From JACVRM01 sp036824245 (GTDB lineage Bacteria > Actinomycetota > Thermoleophilia > Gaiellales > Gaiellaceae): a stretch of 64,000 nt of DNA. The notes beneath the pieces are model-generated. The model was not told where the DNA came from. It saw only the letters and a program-made list of their open reading frames with translations, and ran no database searches. Of this stretch, positions 35,643 to 42,914 are shown piece after piece. The stretch is taken from contig DAITAO010000002.1 in assembly GCA_036824245.1 (NCBI GenBank), positions 41,926 through 105,925 on the forward strand. The letters are read 5' to 3'. The translations under genes and the position numbers were made by a program. The first letter of the stretch is position 1. Each line of letters begins with the position of its first letter.

Positions 35643-35758
35643 GCCATTCGAGGGTCTGTCCCCTCAGCCACGAGCTTCCGCCACCAACGCCGCTCTTGCG
35701 TCGACCCTGCGCCGGCGGCTCGGGGACTGACCCTCACAGAGGCAGCACGGTCGAACCC
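35643..35758. repeat. 116-bp element, family C copy 2
   Basis: Second tandem copy, same orientation, separated by a 59-bp unrelated spacer. Together the two copies fill most of the gap between the metalloprotease and the enolase-superfamily gene. Confidence 0.8.
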
Positions 35759-35820
35759 GTGCGCCGGAGCTCGCGGCGTCGGCGCCGGACATTCGCCGGC
35801 AAAACGTCGCCGTACCGGCT

Positions 35821-36873
35821 CTACCCCCAGCGAAAGCCGGTGGGCGCCGGAGCGGGCGTCAGCGGGCTTGCGGGCAAGCCCGATCGTAGCTCGGGATCGT
35901 TGTACGGGCTCGGCGCCACGTCGTTCGGCCCATCGGGGTGGAAGAGTGAGGCCAGGTACTGGATCTGGCCGCGACCGGGGCCGAGCTCGAATTGCCCCCC
36001 GCCATAGGCCTCGATGCCGTGCTCGTCGCAGTACGCGTAGGCGTCGAGCAGCGCGGCCAGGCTTCCGAAACGGGACGGCTTCACGTTCAACGTGCGCGGA
36101 GGGAAGGGGAGCGCCTCGATGTCCGCGACCGAGTGGATCGGCTCGTCCCAGGTGATGCGCGCACGGTGCGCTGCCAGCACGGGCTCCGTTTCGGGCGTCA
36201 GCGCAGGGTCTTCGAGCCACGCCGCCGGAAAGCCTTCGGCGACGCGGCGGTACAGGGCGGCGTCGGGAGGCTGGTCGACCACGGTGCCCGAGTAGCGGCC
36301 CTTGAGGTCGAGCGAGTCGACCGCGCCGGTCGCCACGAGCTCGGCTACCAGCTCGTCTGTCCACGAGCTCGTCGGGTCGAGTTTGAAGCGAAGCCACGGG
36401 TAGAGCTCCAGCCGGCGCAGCACCGGCTCCGCAGTGGGCGGCTCGCCGAGCCTCATCGAGACGACGAACGTGACTGGCCGCGCCTCGAGGGCGAGCGTCT
36501 CGGCCACCGAACGGCCGGCCTGGCGTAGCGCGAGGTCGAGTGCGGCCGCCTCGAAGGCCCAACGGCGGTAGCTGCGGTAGACCTCGTACGCCGGCGCGGT
36601 CGGGAAGAGGTCGAGTGAGCCGAGCAGGTGGGAAAAGAAGTCGAGCGTATGTCGACCGGCCAGCGGCTGTACAGCGCCCGCGTGCTGATGTGCGCGCTGG
36701 GCGTCGGCGTCGTACGTGACGTCCTCGCCGACGCCTTCCTCGCCGCCGCCGCGCAGCCGCACGATCGTGGTCACCCGGGTGAACTCGCTCGACACGGCGC
36801 GCTCAAGTGGCTCGAGCTCGTATCCGTCCACCTCGAGCGGCAGCCCTGCGACTGCCGCGTAGTGGTCAGCCAC
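35821..36873 (-). CDS. Enolase-superfamily enzyme (mandelate racemase/muconate cycloisomerase-like)
   Basis: 350 residues from GTG 36873, overlapping the upstream stop by 8 bp. Barrel-domain positions: FKLDPTS (Lys strand), SLDLKGRY (metal Asp), AAWLEDPAL (metal Glu), RITWDEPIHSV (metal Asp) and TLNVKPSRFGSL (catalytic Lys). It should abstract an alpha proton from a carboxylate. The pattern fits the muconate cycloisomerase/OSBS/epimerase side of the superfamily, but the substrate is unknown. The N-terminal capping domain is short and divergent. Confidence 0.7.
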   Translation of the reverse strand: MADHYAAVAGLPLEVDGYELEPLERAVSSEFTRVTTIVRLRGGGEEGVGEDVTYDADAQRAHQHAGAVQPLAGRHTLDFFSHLLGSLDLFPTAPAYEVYRSYRRWAFEAAALDLALRQAGRSVAETLALEARPVTFVVSMRLGEPPTAEPVLRRLELYPWLRFKLDPTSSWTDELVAELVATGAVDSLDLKGRYSGTVVDQPPDAALYRRVAEGFPAAWLEDPALTPETEPVLAAHRARITWDEPIHSVADIEALPFPPRTLNVKPSRFGSLAALLDAYAYCDEHGIEAYGGGQFELGPGRGQIQYLASLFHPDGPNDVAPSPYNDPELRSGLPASPLTPAPAPTGFRWG

Positions 36874-37471
36874 TCGCCTGGTTGATGAATGTGAAGGTGG
36901 AACTGACAGCACCGACGTATCCCGGCCCCGCTTGATTCCGCGGCATGACGATGCGCAGGTCCGAACGGCCGCGCGGCAGCGCCTGACGAGTGCGAGCCGT
37001 GGAACGGCTGTCGAGCACGAGCTTGCGCACGGCTCGCCAGTGCGCCCCGGGCGTGCGCAGCTGCAGGACGACGTACTTGCCTTCGAACGACCGTGCCGCC
37101 GCAGCCTTCGCCAGCACGACGCCGTCCGTGACAGCGAGATCCAGGCGGGGAGCCACGTCCGCGACGACGACCTTCGAGGGGATCCCCTGCCATTCCACGC
37201 GGTAGGTGGTGTGGATACGCGGCCTGGCCTTGTAGCGCCACCGTCCCGCAGTGGTCGTCTGAACCGACGCGATCCGCGTGAACCCGGACCTCCCGTATGC
37301 GCGCGCGAGAACCGTCACGCGCGCGCCCGCCTCTCCCGAGGGCACGACGCCGCTGAGCAGCAGGGTCTCGCCGAACTCGACGACGTTCGGAGCGGCGGCC
37401 GCCGCGATGCTCGTCCAGGCGGCAAGGCCCAGCGCGGCCGTCAGCGCGACGTGGCTGACGCGCAAGATCAC
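36866..37471 (-). CDS. Exported protein of unknown function
   Basis: 201 residues, GTG start. Signal peptide (LRVSHVALTAALGLAAWTSI). The rest is beta-rich: VVEFGETLLLSGVVPSGEAG, a phrase like the adhesin/FN3-type repeats that read G.V..G..V.V, then TTTAGRWRYKARPRIHTTYR. A single Ig-like module plus a second divergent one is plausible. No catalytic motif. Not recognised. Confidence 0.5.
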   Translation of the reverse strand: MILRVSHVALTAALGLAAWTSIAAAAAPNVVEFGETLLLSGVVPSGEAGARVTVLARAYGRSGFTRIASVQTTTAGRWRYKARPRIHTTYRVEWQGIPSKVVVADVAPRLDLAVTDGVVLAKAAAARSFEGKYVVLQLRTPGAHWRAVRKLVLDSRSTARTRQALPRGRSDLRIVMPRNQAGPGYVGAVSSTFTFINQASG

Positions 37472-37590
37472 TCGGCTGCTTCGGATGCGGCTACCCCTTT
37501 CTCGGCGTGCTGCCGAGCGTAAGCGAGAGAGCCTTACCCGTACAAGCCCGGATTAAGCCGGAGCGGGCGCGCCGGCACCGGGAACAGGAG
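37472..37590. other. 119-nt intergenic region with small hairpins
   Basis: Holds, on the minus strand, GTAAG-N9-CTTAC and CTCGGC-AGCAC-GCCGAG hairpins before the GTG at 37471. It could be a structured 5' leader of the exported protein, or a terminator for the XRE-TPR gene that ends at 37591. No known riboswitch motif is recognised. Confidence 0.35.
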
Positions 37591-38886
37591 CTATTCGACC
37601 GGCGTCGCGGAGCGCGCGTCCACGGCGCGCTTGAGCACCGCGAGCGCCTCGTCCTTGCGGCCGTCGGACTCGAGGAGCGACGCCAGCTGCGAGTAGGCGC
37701 GCACGAGATAGCGATTGGGGTTCTTCTCGAGCAGCTCGATGGACAGCTCGTAGAGCTCGCGCGCGCGCTCGTGTTCGCCGATCGCGGCGTAGATCTCGCC
37801 GAGGAGGCCGTAGCTGCGACCGGCCTGCTCAGGGTTTGCCTGGGAAAGCAGCCCGGAGACCTCCATGGCGAGCGCCCCGGCCTCTTCGCGCCGGTCGAGC
37901 TGCGCGAGCGCTCGAGCCTCCTCGAGGCGGAAGCCGGCCTTCTCGATCGGCGTGCCGCTACCCTCGAGGAGCGGCCACGCTTTGCGCAACAGCTCCAGCG
38001 CCTCTTGGGGCCGGTTGCGATCGAGCTCGATGTGCGCGAGCAGCTCGTGGGCGCGCGCCGTGTAGTAGTCGTGCTCGGTCATCTCGACGATCTCCAGCGC
38101 GCGGCGCGCGTACCGGGCGGCCCTGCGTGTGTCGTTCTGCATCGCATGCAGGCGTGACTGGGACCAGTAGAGGCGAGCCCGCGTGAACGGGTCGTCCTGC
38201 GTCTCGGCGGCGGCCACCTGGTCGGTGAGCAGCTCCGCCGCCTCGGTGAAATCGCCGCGGTCGATCAGCGCGTTGGCGAGGAGGACTGCGAAGCGCACCT
38301 GCTCGAGCGTGTCGCGGCGCTCCTTCGTGGCGGCAAGGCAGCGGCGGAAGAGCTCGACGGCGCCGGCGAGGTCGCCGCTGATCGCCTTGGCGCGGCCGAG
38401 CGTGTCGGCGAGAGCGGGGCGATCGGCTGGATGCGCCCGCCACAGCTTGAGTGCTTGTTCGATGCGCTCTGTCGCCTCGCGTGGGTCGCCCCGGCGGAAC
38501 GCGAGCTGGCCCAGTCCGGCCAGCGCCCTGGCGCGGTCGTCACCACTCCACGCCGACTCGAGGGCCTCCCTGAAGAGCCGCTCGGCGTCGCCCAGCTCGT
38601 CGAGGCGGAGCGCCACCTCGGCATCCAGGAGGCGAGGATCCTCGGGCGCGACGCGGTCGCTGCCTGTGGCCAGGTAGTCCTCGCTGACGTTCAGCCGTCG
38701 GCCGAGCTCCCGCAGGAGCTGCAGCGAGGGGATACGGTCGCCGGACTCGATCCGCGAGATGTACGCGGGTGAGCAGCCGGGGAAGGCCAGGTCGCGTTGC
38801 GTCAGGTCGGCGCGCTCGCGTGCCTCACGCAGCCGCCTCCCGACGGCAGCGGGATCATCGACATGGGTTGACTTTCGTCGCGGCAC
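37591..38886 (-). CDS. XRE-type regulator with TPR domain (RRNPP-like architecture)
   Basis: 431 residues, GTG start. N-terminal helix-turn-helix, residues about 15-72 (VGRRLREARERADLTQRDLA, then AYISRIESGDRIPSLQLLRE). Residues 80 to 430 are seven or more tetratricopeptide-like helical pairs, e.g. GDAERLFREALESAW, GDPREATERIEQALKLWRAH, GDLAGAVELFRRCLAA and GEHERARELYELSIELLEKN. This is the layout of PlcR, Rgg and AimR-class regulators that bind short exported peptides. A 25-residue exported-peptide gene diverges from it 81 bp away. -10-like TAGTAT on the minus strand at 38903-38908. DNA target unknown. Peptide sensing is inference. Confidence 0.82.
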   Translation of the reverse strand: MPRRKSTHVDDPAAVGRRLREARERADLTQRDLAFPGCSPAYISRIESGDRIPSLQLLRELGRRLNVSEDYLATGSDRVAPEDPRLLDAEVALRLDELGDAERLFREALESAWSGDDRARALAGLGQLAFRRGDPREATERIEQALKLWRAHPADRPALADTLGRAKAISGDLAGAVELFRRCLAATKERRDTLEQVRFAVLLANALIDRGDFTEAAELLTDQVAAAETQDDPFTRARLYWSQSRLHAMQNDTRRAARYARRALEIVEMTEHDYYTARAHELLAHIELDRNRPQEALELLRKAWPLLEGSGTPIEKAGFRLEEARALAQLDRREEAGALAMEVSGLLSQANPEQAGRSYGLLGEIYAAIGEHERARELYELSIELLEKNPNRYLVRAYSQLASLLESDGRKDEALAVLKRAVDARSATPVE

Positions 38887-38917
38887 GGACGAGGAAGGTC
38901 ATATACTAACGCCCCGC

Positions 38918-38929
38918 CCCGGGCCCGGG
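38918..38929. promoter_or_regulatory. CCCGGGCCCGGG palindrome between regulator and peptide gene
   Basis: Perfect 12-bp palindrome in the centre of the 81-bp divergent region; a candidate operator for the XRE-TPR regulator. GC-rich palindromes are common here, so support is modest. Confidence 0.4.
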
Positions 38930-38967
38930 ACTGGTCCAAGCAATTTCGATGCAGAAAGGACGGTCCC

Positions 38968-39045
38968 GTGAAGCGTCTAGCACTCCTAGCGCTGGTCCTG
39001 GGCCTGGTCGCCTCCCTCGGCGGCGACCTCCCCTGGCCGGCCTAA
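38968..39045 (+). CDS. Short exported peptide precursor (25 aa), candidate signal peptide of the XRE-TPR regulator
   Basis: GTG 38968 with AAAGGA at 38955-38960 (7-nt spacing), TAA at 39043-39045. The peptide starts MKRLALLALVLG, has a 14-residue hydrophobic core and ends GGDLPWPA. Basic start, hydrophobic core and a short Pro/Trp tail match known pheromone precursors (SHP, PapR, AimP-like), where the C-terminal 5-8 residues are the signal. It diverges from the TPR regulator and is followed by its own hairpin (39114-39146). It could instead be a small membrane protein or leader peptide. Coding nature is inferred from ribosome site, composition and position. Confidence 0.6.
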   Translation: MKRLALLALVLGLVASLGGDLPWPA

Positions 39046-39064
39046 ACGAACTTATGTAGATCCG

Positions 39065-39091
39065 TGTAACGGTCTTGTGGCGACCGTTACA
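39065..39091. promoter_or_regulatory. 10-bp inverted repeat after the peptide gene
   Basis: TGTAACGGTC-N7-GACCGTTACA, perfect arms, 20 nt after the peptide stop and A/T-rich for this genome. Could be an operator or an RNA hairpin. Purpose unknown. Confidence 0.5.
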
Positions 39092-39113
39092 GTAGTCAGC
39101 GAAGTGCCCGCCA

Positions 39114-39146
39114 GGAGGCCCCGGATTGCCGCAGTCCGGGGCCTCC
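39114..39146. terminator. Hairpin terminator between convergent small genes
   Basis: 12-bp perfect stem (GGAGGCCCCGGA / TCCGGGGCCTCC) with a 9-nt loop. Positioned to end the peptide transcript and possibly a minus-strand small gene that ends at 39196. Confidence 0.65.
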
Positions 39147-39195
39147 GCCGGCGGGGCGGCGAGCTCTCGTGTCGATCTGCTTCTGCTCGGCCGCG

Positions 39196-39333
39196 TCAGT
39201 CGGCTGTGGGAACGTCCTCCGCGTCGCCCTGACCCTCGACGGGATCAGGCGCGGGAGAGTCGTCGAGCTCCTCGTTACGGTCGTCTTCGCGGGGGCTGGA
39301 GCCTTCGGAGCCGGGAGTATTCTCTTCGTCCAT
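39196..39333 (-). CDS. Possible small acidic protein (45 aa)
   Basis: Begins at an ATG that shares the CATG with the divergent thrS start, with GGGGAG 10 nt upstream. About 40% Asp/Glu, no hydrophobic segment, ends DAEDVPTAD; it would be disordered. The downstream hairpin at 39114-39146 suits a convergent gene. The frame continues as an antisense shadow into thrS, so it may not be real. Confidence 0.3.
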   Translation of the reverse strand: MDEENTPGSEGSSPREDDRNEELDDSPAPDPVEGQGDAEDVPTAD

Positions 39334-41227
39334 GCGCGTGATTCTCCCCGACTCGTCCGAGCTTGAACTTCCCGACGGTGCCACCGGGCTGGACGCGGCG
39401 CGTGCGATCGGCCCGAAGCTCGCCAAGGAGGCCGTTCTCGTCCGGCTGAACGGCCGTGTCCAGGACCTGCGGCTGCCCCTTCCGGACGGGGAGCGCATCC
39501 AGATCCTCACCCCGCGGGACAAGGACGATCCCGACGCGCTCGGGGTTCTTCGCCACTCCGCCGCTCACCTGCTTGCCGAAGCGGTGCGGCGCCTCTATCC
39601 CGGCGTCAAGGTCGCCATCGGCCCGCCGATCGAGAACGGCTTCTACTACGACTTCGAGTTCCCGGAGCCGATCGGCGAGGAGGCGCTCGAGCGCATCGAG
39701 GAGGAGATTCGCCGCGAGCTCGCCGAGGGGCGCTCGTGGGAGCGCGAAGAAGTGGGCGCGGAGGCGGCCCGGAGCTACTTCCAGGAGCAGGGCGAGCCGT
39801 ACAAGGTCGAGCTCGTGGACACGGCGGAAGGCGACATCTCGCTCTACACGCAGGGTGACTTCACGGACCTCTGCCGCGGCCCGCACCTCCAGGACTCGCG
39901 GCCGATCAAGGCGATCAAGCTGACCGGTCTCGCCGGCGCGTACTGGCGGGGCGACGAGCACAACACGCAGCTGACGCGCATCTACGGCACCGCCTTCTAC
40001 TCGCCGGAGGACCTCGAGCGGCACCTCGAGCGGCTCGAGGAGGCGAAGCGCCGAGACCATCGGCGGCTTGGCCGCCGGCTCGACCTGTTCCACTTCTCCG
40101 AGCGCTCTCCGGGCTCGCCGCTCTGGCACCCGAAGGGGATGGCCATCTGGCACGAGCTGGAGAAGATCCGACTGCGCGAGAACGAGCGGCGCGGCTACCT
40201 CGAGGTCAAGACGCCGCTCATCTACGACGCGGACACGTTTTGGACCTCGGGTCACTTCCCCAAGTACGAGGACTTGATGTTCAAGCTGGACGTCGAAGGC
40301 CGTGAATGGGCGATGAAGTCGATGAACTGCCCCGGCCACATGCTCCTGTTCGGGAGCCGGCCGCGAAGCTACAGGGAGCTGCCGCTGCGCTTCGCGGAGC
40401 CGGCGCCACTGCACCGCAACGAGCTGCCCGGCACGCTCCACGGCCTCCTGCGCGTGCGCCACGTGACCCAGGACGACGCGCACATCTTTTGCAGCGAGGA
40501 GCAGATCCAGGACGAGATTCGCGGCGTCGTCGAATACGCTCGCTATCTGTACGGCTTGTTCGGAATGGCCGCCTCGGCAGAGCTCGCCACCCGTCCCGAC
40601 AACAAGATCGGCACGGACGAGGAGTGGGACCGGAACGAAGCCGCGCTCGAAGAGGCGCTGCGGCTGAACGACATTCCCTACACGATCGCCGCCGGCGAGG
40701 GAGCTTTCTACGGCCCCAAGATCGACCTCTTCATGGACGACGCCCTGGGGCGCAAATGGCAGATGGGGACGATCCAGCTGGACTCGCAGATGCCGTCGCG
40801 CTTCGAACTCAAGTACGTGGGCCCGGACAACGCCGAGCACGACCTGTACGTAGTCCATCGCGCGCTCTACGGCTCCTACGAGCGCTTCATCGGCATCCTG
40901 ATCGAGCACTTCGGCGGCGCCTTCCCGTTCTGGCTCGCTCCGGTGCAGGTGCTCGTCATTCCCGTCGGAGAGGGTCACCGGGAGGCCGCGAACGCGCTTC
41001 GAGCGCGCCTCGCGGAAGCCGGCTATCGCGTCGAAGTCGACGAGCGCGACGAGACGGTCGGCAAGCGCATCCGAGACGCCGAGCTGGACAAGATCCCGAA
41101 GGTGATCGTGTGGGGAGACCGCGAGTCGGAAAACGGGCTCGCAGTGCGCGACCGCGGCGGCGAGCAGTCCACCGTCAGCCTGGATGCCTTCCTCGAGGAG
41201 CTGGGTTCGCTCCGCTCCGAGGGCTGA
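39332..41227 (+). CDS. thrS: Threonyl-tRNA synthetase
   Basis: 631 residues. TGS domain at the N-terminus (LPDSSELELPDGATGLDAAR), editing domain with HSAAHLLAEAVRR and DLCRGPH, class II core with MKSMNCPGHMLLF (motif 2 region), LHGLLRVRHVTQDDAHIF and FYGPKIDLFMDDALGRKWQM. Motif 3 is HRALYGSYERFIGILIEH. Anticodon-binding domain at the C-terminus. Charges tRNA-Thr in the cytoplasm. No strong ribosome site; a TATTCT -10 (39318-39323) lies 8 nt before ATG, suggesting a leaderless mRNA. No T-box seen upstream. Confidence 0.95.
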   Translation: MRVILPDSSELELPDGATGLDAARAIGPKLAKEAVLVRLNGRVQDLRLPLPDGERIQILTPRDKDDPDALGVLRHSAAHLLAEAVRRLYPGVKVAIGPPIENGFYYDFEFPEPIGEEALERIEEEIRRELAEGRSWEREEVGAEAARSYFQEQGEPYKVELVDTAEGDISLYTQGDFTDLCRGPHLQDSRPIKAIKLTGLAGAYWRGDEHNTQLTRIYGTAFYSPEDLERHLERLEEAKRRDHRRLGRRLDLFHFSERSPGSPLWHPKGMAIWHELEKIRLRENERRGYLEVKTPLIYDADTFWTSGHFPKYEDLMFKLDVEGREWAMKSMNCPGHMLLFGSRPRSYRELPLRFAEPAPLHRNELPGTLHGLLRVRHVTQDDAHIFCSEEQIQDEIRGVVEYARYLYGLFGMAASAELATRPDNKIGTDEEWDRNEAALEEALRLNDIPYTIAAGEGAFYGPKIDLFMDDALGRKWQMGTIQLDSQMPSRFELKYVGPDNAEHDLYVVHRALYGSYERFIGILIEHFGGAFPFWLAPVQVLVIPVGEGHREAANALRARLAEAGYRVEVDERDETVGKRIRDAELDKIPKVIVWGDRESENGLAVRDRGGEQSTVSLDAFLEELGSLRSEG

Positions 41228-41301
41228 CTCTCGCCGCGAGGGAAGGGAGGGGCAAGGGAACCGCAGGTTCCCGAAAAACGCTCTCGGAGCTCCCAGAGAC
41301 C

Positions 41302-41475
41302 GGCCGCCGGAGCCGGGCTTGTCCCGGCGGGAGGCTCACAGCGGAGAGGCAACGTTGGAAGCGGCGCGCGAGCAGCCGGCTCTGCGCGCCTGCCGAATCA
41401 CGCCGACGCCTGCAAGGAGGGGGCCCACGGGGGAACCAGGGGTTCCCCCGTGATCAAACCAGGGGTTCCCCCGTG
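41302..41475. repeat. 151-bp dispersed element, family B copy 2, with an extra hairpin arm
   Basis: Positions 41302-41452 match 24306-24456 in length, order of blocks and the closing hairpin CACGGGGGAACC-AGG-GGTTCCCCCGTG (41426-41452). A further copy of the right arm follows at 41457-41475, so the left arm could pair with either. Occupies the first part of the thrS-infC gap. Confidence 0.75.
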
Positions 41476-41477
41476 AA

Positions 41478-41603
41478 GCCAGCGTTGCTACGCTGGCGGC
41501 CTGCCAAGCAGGAGCGGACCCGTTCCTCACCTCCCGAGCCGCCGGCTCGCGGAGGTTCAACCGAGCAGGTTGGGAGAATCGGGCCGCTGCGTGCAGCGGC
41601 TTT
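41478..41603 (+). promoter_or_regulatory. infC leader with hairpins and a terminator-like stem
   Basis: GCCAGCGT-TGCT-ACGCTGGC (41478-41497), a CGAGCC-GCC-GGCTCG hairpin extended by CCTC/GGAGG, and finally GCCGCTGC-GT-GCAGCGGC (41583-41600) followed by TTT. The last has the form of an intrinsic terminator 41 nt before infC, as in ribosomal-protein-controlled leaders. Attenuation is inferred from position and structure. Confidence 0.5.
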
Positions 41604-41643
41604 CGTCGTTGAGAAGGAGGCATACGAGCTAGGTGAAGGGCAT

Positions 41644-42330
41644 TTGAGACCGCGCAGAGGCCCGCGGATGGAGCCGGTCAGGCCCCAGCCGCAGGTGCGC
41701 GTGAACGAGGCCATCCGCGTGCCGCAGGTGCGGCTCGTGGACGAGGACGGGGCGCAGATCGGCATCAAGCCGACTCCTGATGCCCAGCAGTACGCCTACG
41801 GCAAAGGACTCGACCTCGTCGAGGTGGCGGCGCAGGCCGACCCGCCCGTCGTGCGGGTCATGGACTACGGGAAGTACCGTTACGAGCAGGAGCAGAAGGC
41901 CAAGCTCGCCCGCAAGCACCAGATTTCGGTTCAGGTCAAGGAGATCAAGTTCAGGCCGAAGATCGGCGTTCACGACTACGAGACGAAGAAAGGCCACGTC
42001 GTCCGATTCCTCAACCAGCGGGCGAAGGTCAAGGTCACGATCATGTTCCGGGGGCGCGAGCAGTACCACCCGGAGCGCGGCCGTGATCTGCTCATGCGGC
42101 TTGCCGAGGACGTCAAGGACATCGCAGTCGTCGAGCAGCCGCCGCTCCAGGACGGCCGCAACATGACGATGCTGCTCGGCCCTTCGAAGCAGGCAGGAGT
42201 TGCGAGAGATGCCAAAGCAGAAGAGACACAGCACAGCGAAGAAGACGTTCAAGGTGACGGCGGGCGGGAAGCTGCTGCGGCGGCGAGCAATGAAGAGCCA
42301 CCTGCTCGAGAAGAAGTCGCCCAAGCGTAA
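41644..42330 (+). CDS. infC: Translation initiation factor IF-3
   Basis: 228 residues from TTG 41644, which has AGGTGA 7 nt upstream; ATG 41668 is an alternative. N-domain VNEAIRVPQVRLVDEDGAQI, linker with YGKYRYEQEQKAKLARK, C-domain IKFRPKIGVHDYETKKGHVV and VKVTIMFRGREQYHPERGRD. Keeps 30S subunits free and proofreads start codons. A non-AUG start suits the known IF-3 autoregulation. The last 40 codons (Glu/Ala-rich tail ending EEVAQA) overlap rpmI in another frame by 122 bp. Confidence 0.92.
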   Translation: MRPRRGPRMEPVRPQPQVRVNEAIRVPQVRLVDEDGAQIGIKPTPDAQQYAYGKGLDLVEVAAQADPPVVRVMDYGKYRYEQEQKAKLARKHQISVQVKEIKFRPKIGVHDYETKKGHVVRFLNQRAKVKVTIMFRGREQYHPERGRDLLMRLAEDVKDIAVVEQPPLQDGRNMTMLLGPSKQAGVARDAKAEETQHSEEDVQGDGGREAAAAASNEEPPAREEVAQA

Positions 42331-42421
42331 GCGCCGCTTCCGAAAATACGCGGAGGTGCACGGCGCGGACGTACGCGAGGTGAAGCGCCTGCTCGGCGGT
42401 CTGGCACGGAGGCGCTCGTAG
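42209..42421 (+). CDS. rpmI: 50S ribosomal protein L35
   Basis: 70 residues, ATG with AGGAG 9 nt upstream. MPKQKRHSTAKKTFKVTAGG and LLRRRAMKSHLLEKKSPKRK are the L35 signature. The gene starts inside infC, so 122 bp are read in two frames. It ends directly before rplT. Confidence 0.95.
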   Translation: MPKQKRHSTAKKTFKVTAGGKLLRRRAMKSHLLEKKSPKRKRRFRKYAEVHGADVREVKRLLGGLARRRS

Positions 42422-42781
42422 ATGCCGCGCGTGAAGCGCTCAGTCCACGCGCGCAAGAAGCGCCGCAAGGTGCTCCAGCAAGCTCGGGGCTACTGGGGCC
42501 GGCGTCATTCGAGCTACAAGCTCGCCAAGGAGCAGCTCGATCGCTCGCTCGTCTACGCGTACCGCGACCGGAAGGCGAAGAAGCGCGTTTTCCGGCGGCT
42601 GTGGATCATGCGTATCAACGCTGCCGCGCGGCAGCAGGGACTCTCGTACAACCAGTTCGTGGCCGGCTGCAAGAAGGCCGGCATCGAGCTCGACCGCAAG
42701 GTGCTGGCCGATCTGGCGGTGAGCGACCCCGCCGCGTTCGGCCAGATCGCCGAGCAGGCGAAGGCCGCTCTCAAGGCCTGA
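42422..42781 (+). CDS. rplT: 50S ribosomal protein L20
   Basis: 119 residues. MPRVKRSVHARKKRRKVLQQ, ARGYWGRRHSSYKLAKEQLD and RLWIMRINAAARQQGLSYNQ are diagnostic. L20 binds 23S rRNA early in assembly and in some bacteria represses this operon through its leader. The start abuts the rpmI stop with no gap. Confidence 0.97.
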   Translation: MPRVKRSVHARKKRRKVLQQARGYWGRRHSSYKLAKEQLDRSLVYAYRDRKAKKRVFRRLWIMRINAAARQQGLSYNQFVAGCKKAGIELDRKVLADLAVSDPAAFGQIAEQAKAALKA

Positions 42782-42836
42782 CCGGCAGACGGCCGGGACG
42801 CCTTCCTCGCGCGGCGGGCGTGTCCACAACGCCTAC

Positions 42837-42912
42837 GTCCAGGGGACTGTCCCCTGGCGGTGTCCTGCGCGGACAGGTCCAAGTGACTGTCACTTGGAGG
42901 TGTCCTGAGCGG
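42837..42912. repeat. Tandem pair of palindromic repeats, family A
   Basis: Two 36-bp units 40 bp apart. Unit 1 holds CCAGGGGAC-T-GTCCCCTGG (42839-42857), unit 2 CCAAGTGAC-T-GTCACTTGG (42879-42897); both are followed by TGTCCTG(C/A)GCGG. Two base changes between the stems are matched in both arms. Sits between rplT and the methyltransferase gene. Confidence 0.8.
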
Positions 42913-42914
42913 CC

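Noticed and set aside
35466..35820. CRISPR array
   Set aside because: Only two long copies with one spacer, inverted ends and no cas genes.
37472..37590. Possible riboswitch (ydaO/c-di-AMP-like) upstream of the exported protein at 37471
   Set aside because: Hairpins are present but the conserved core sequences of known riboswitch classes are not.
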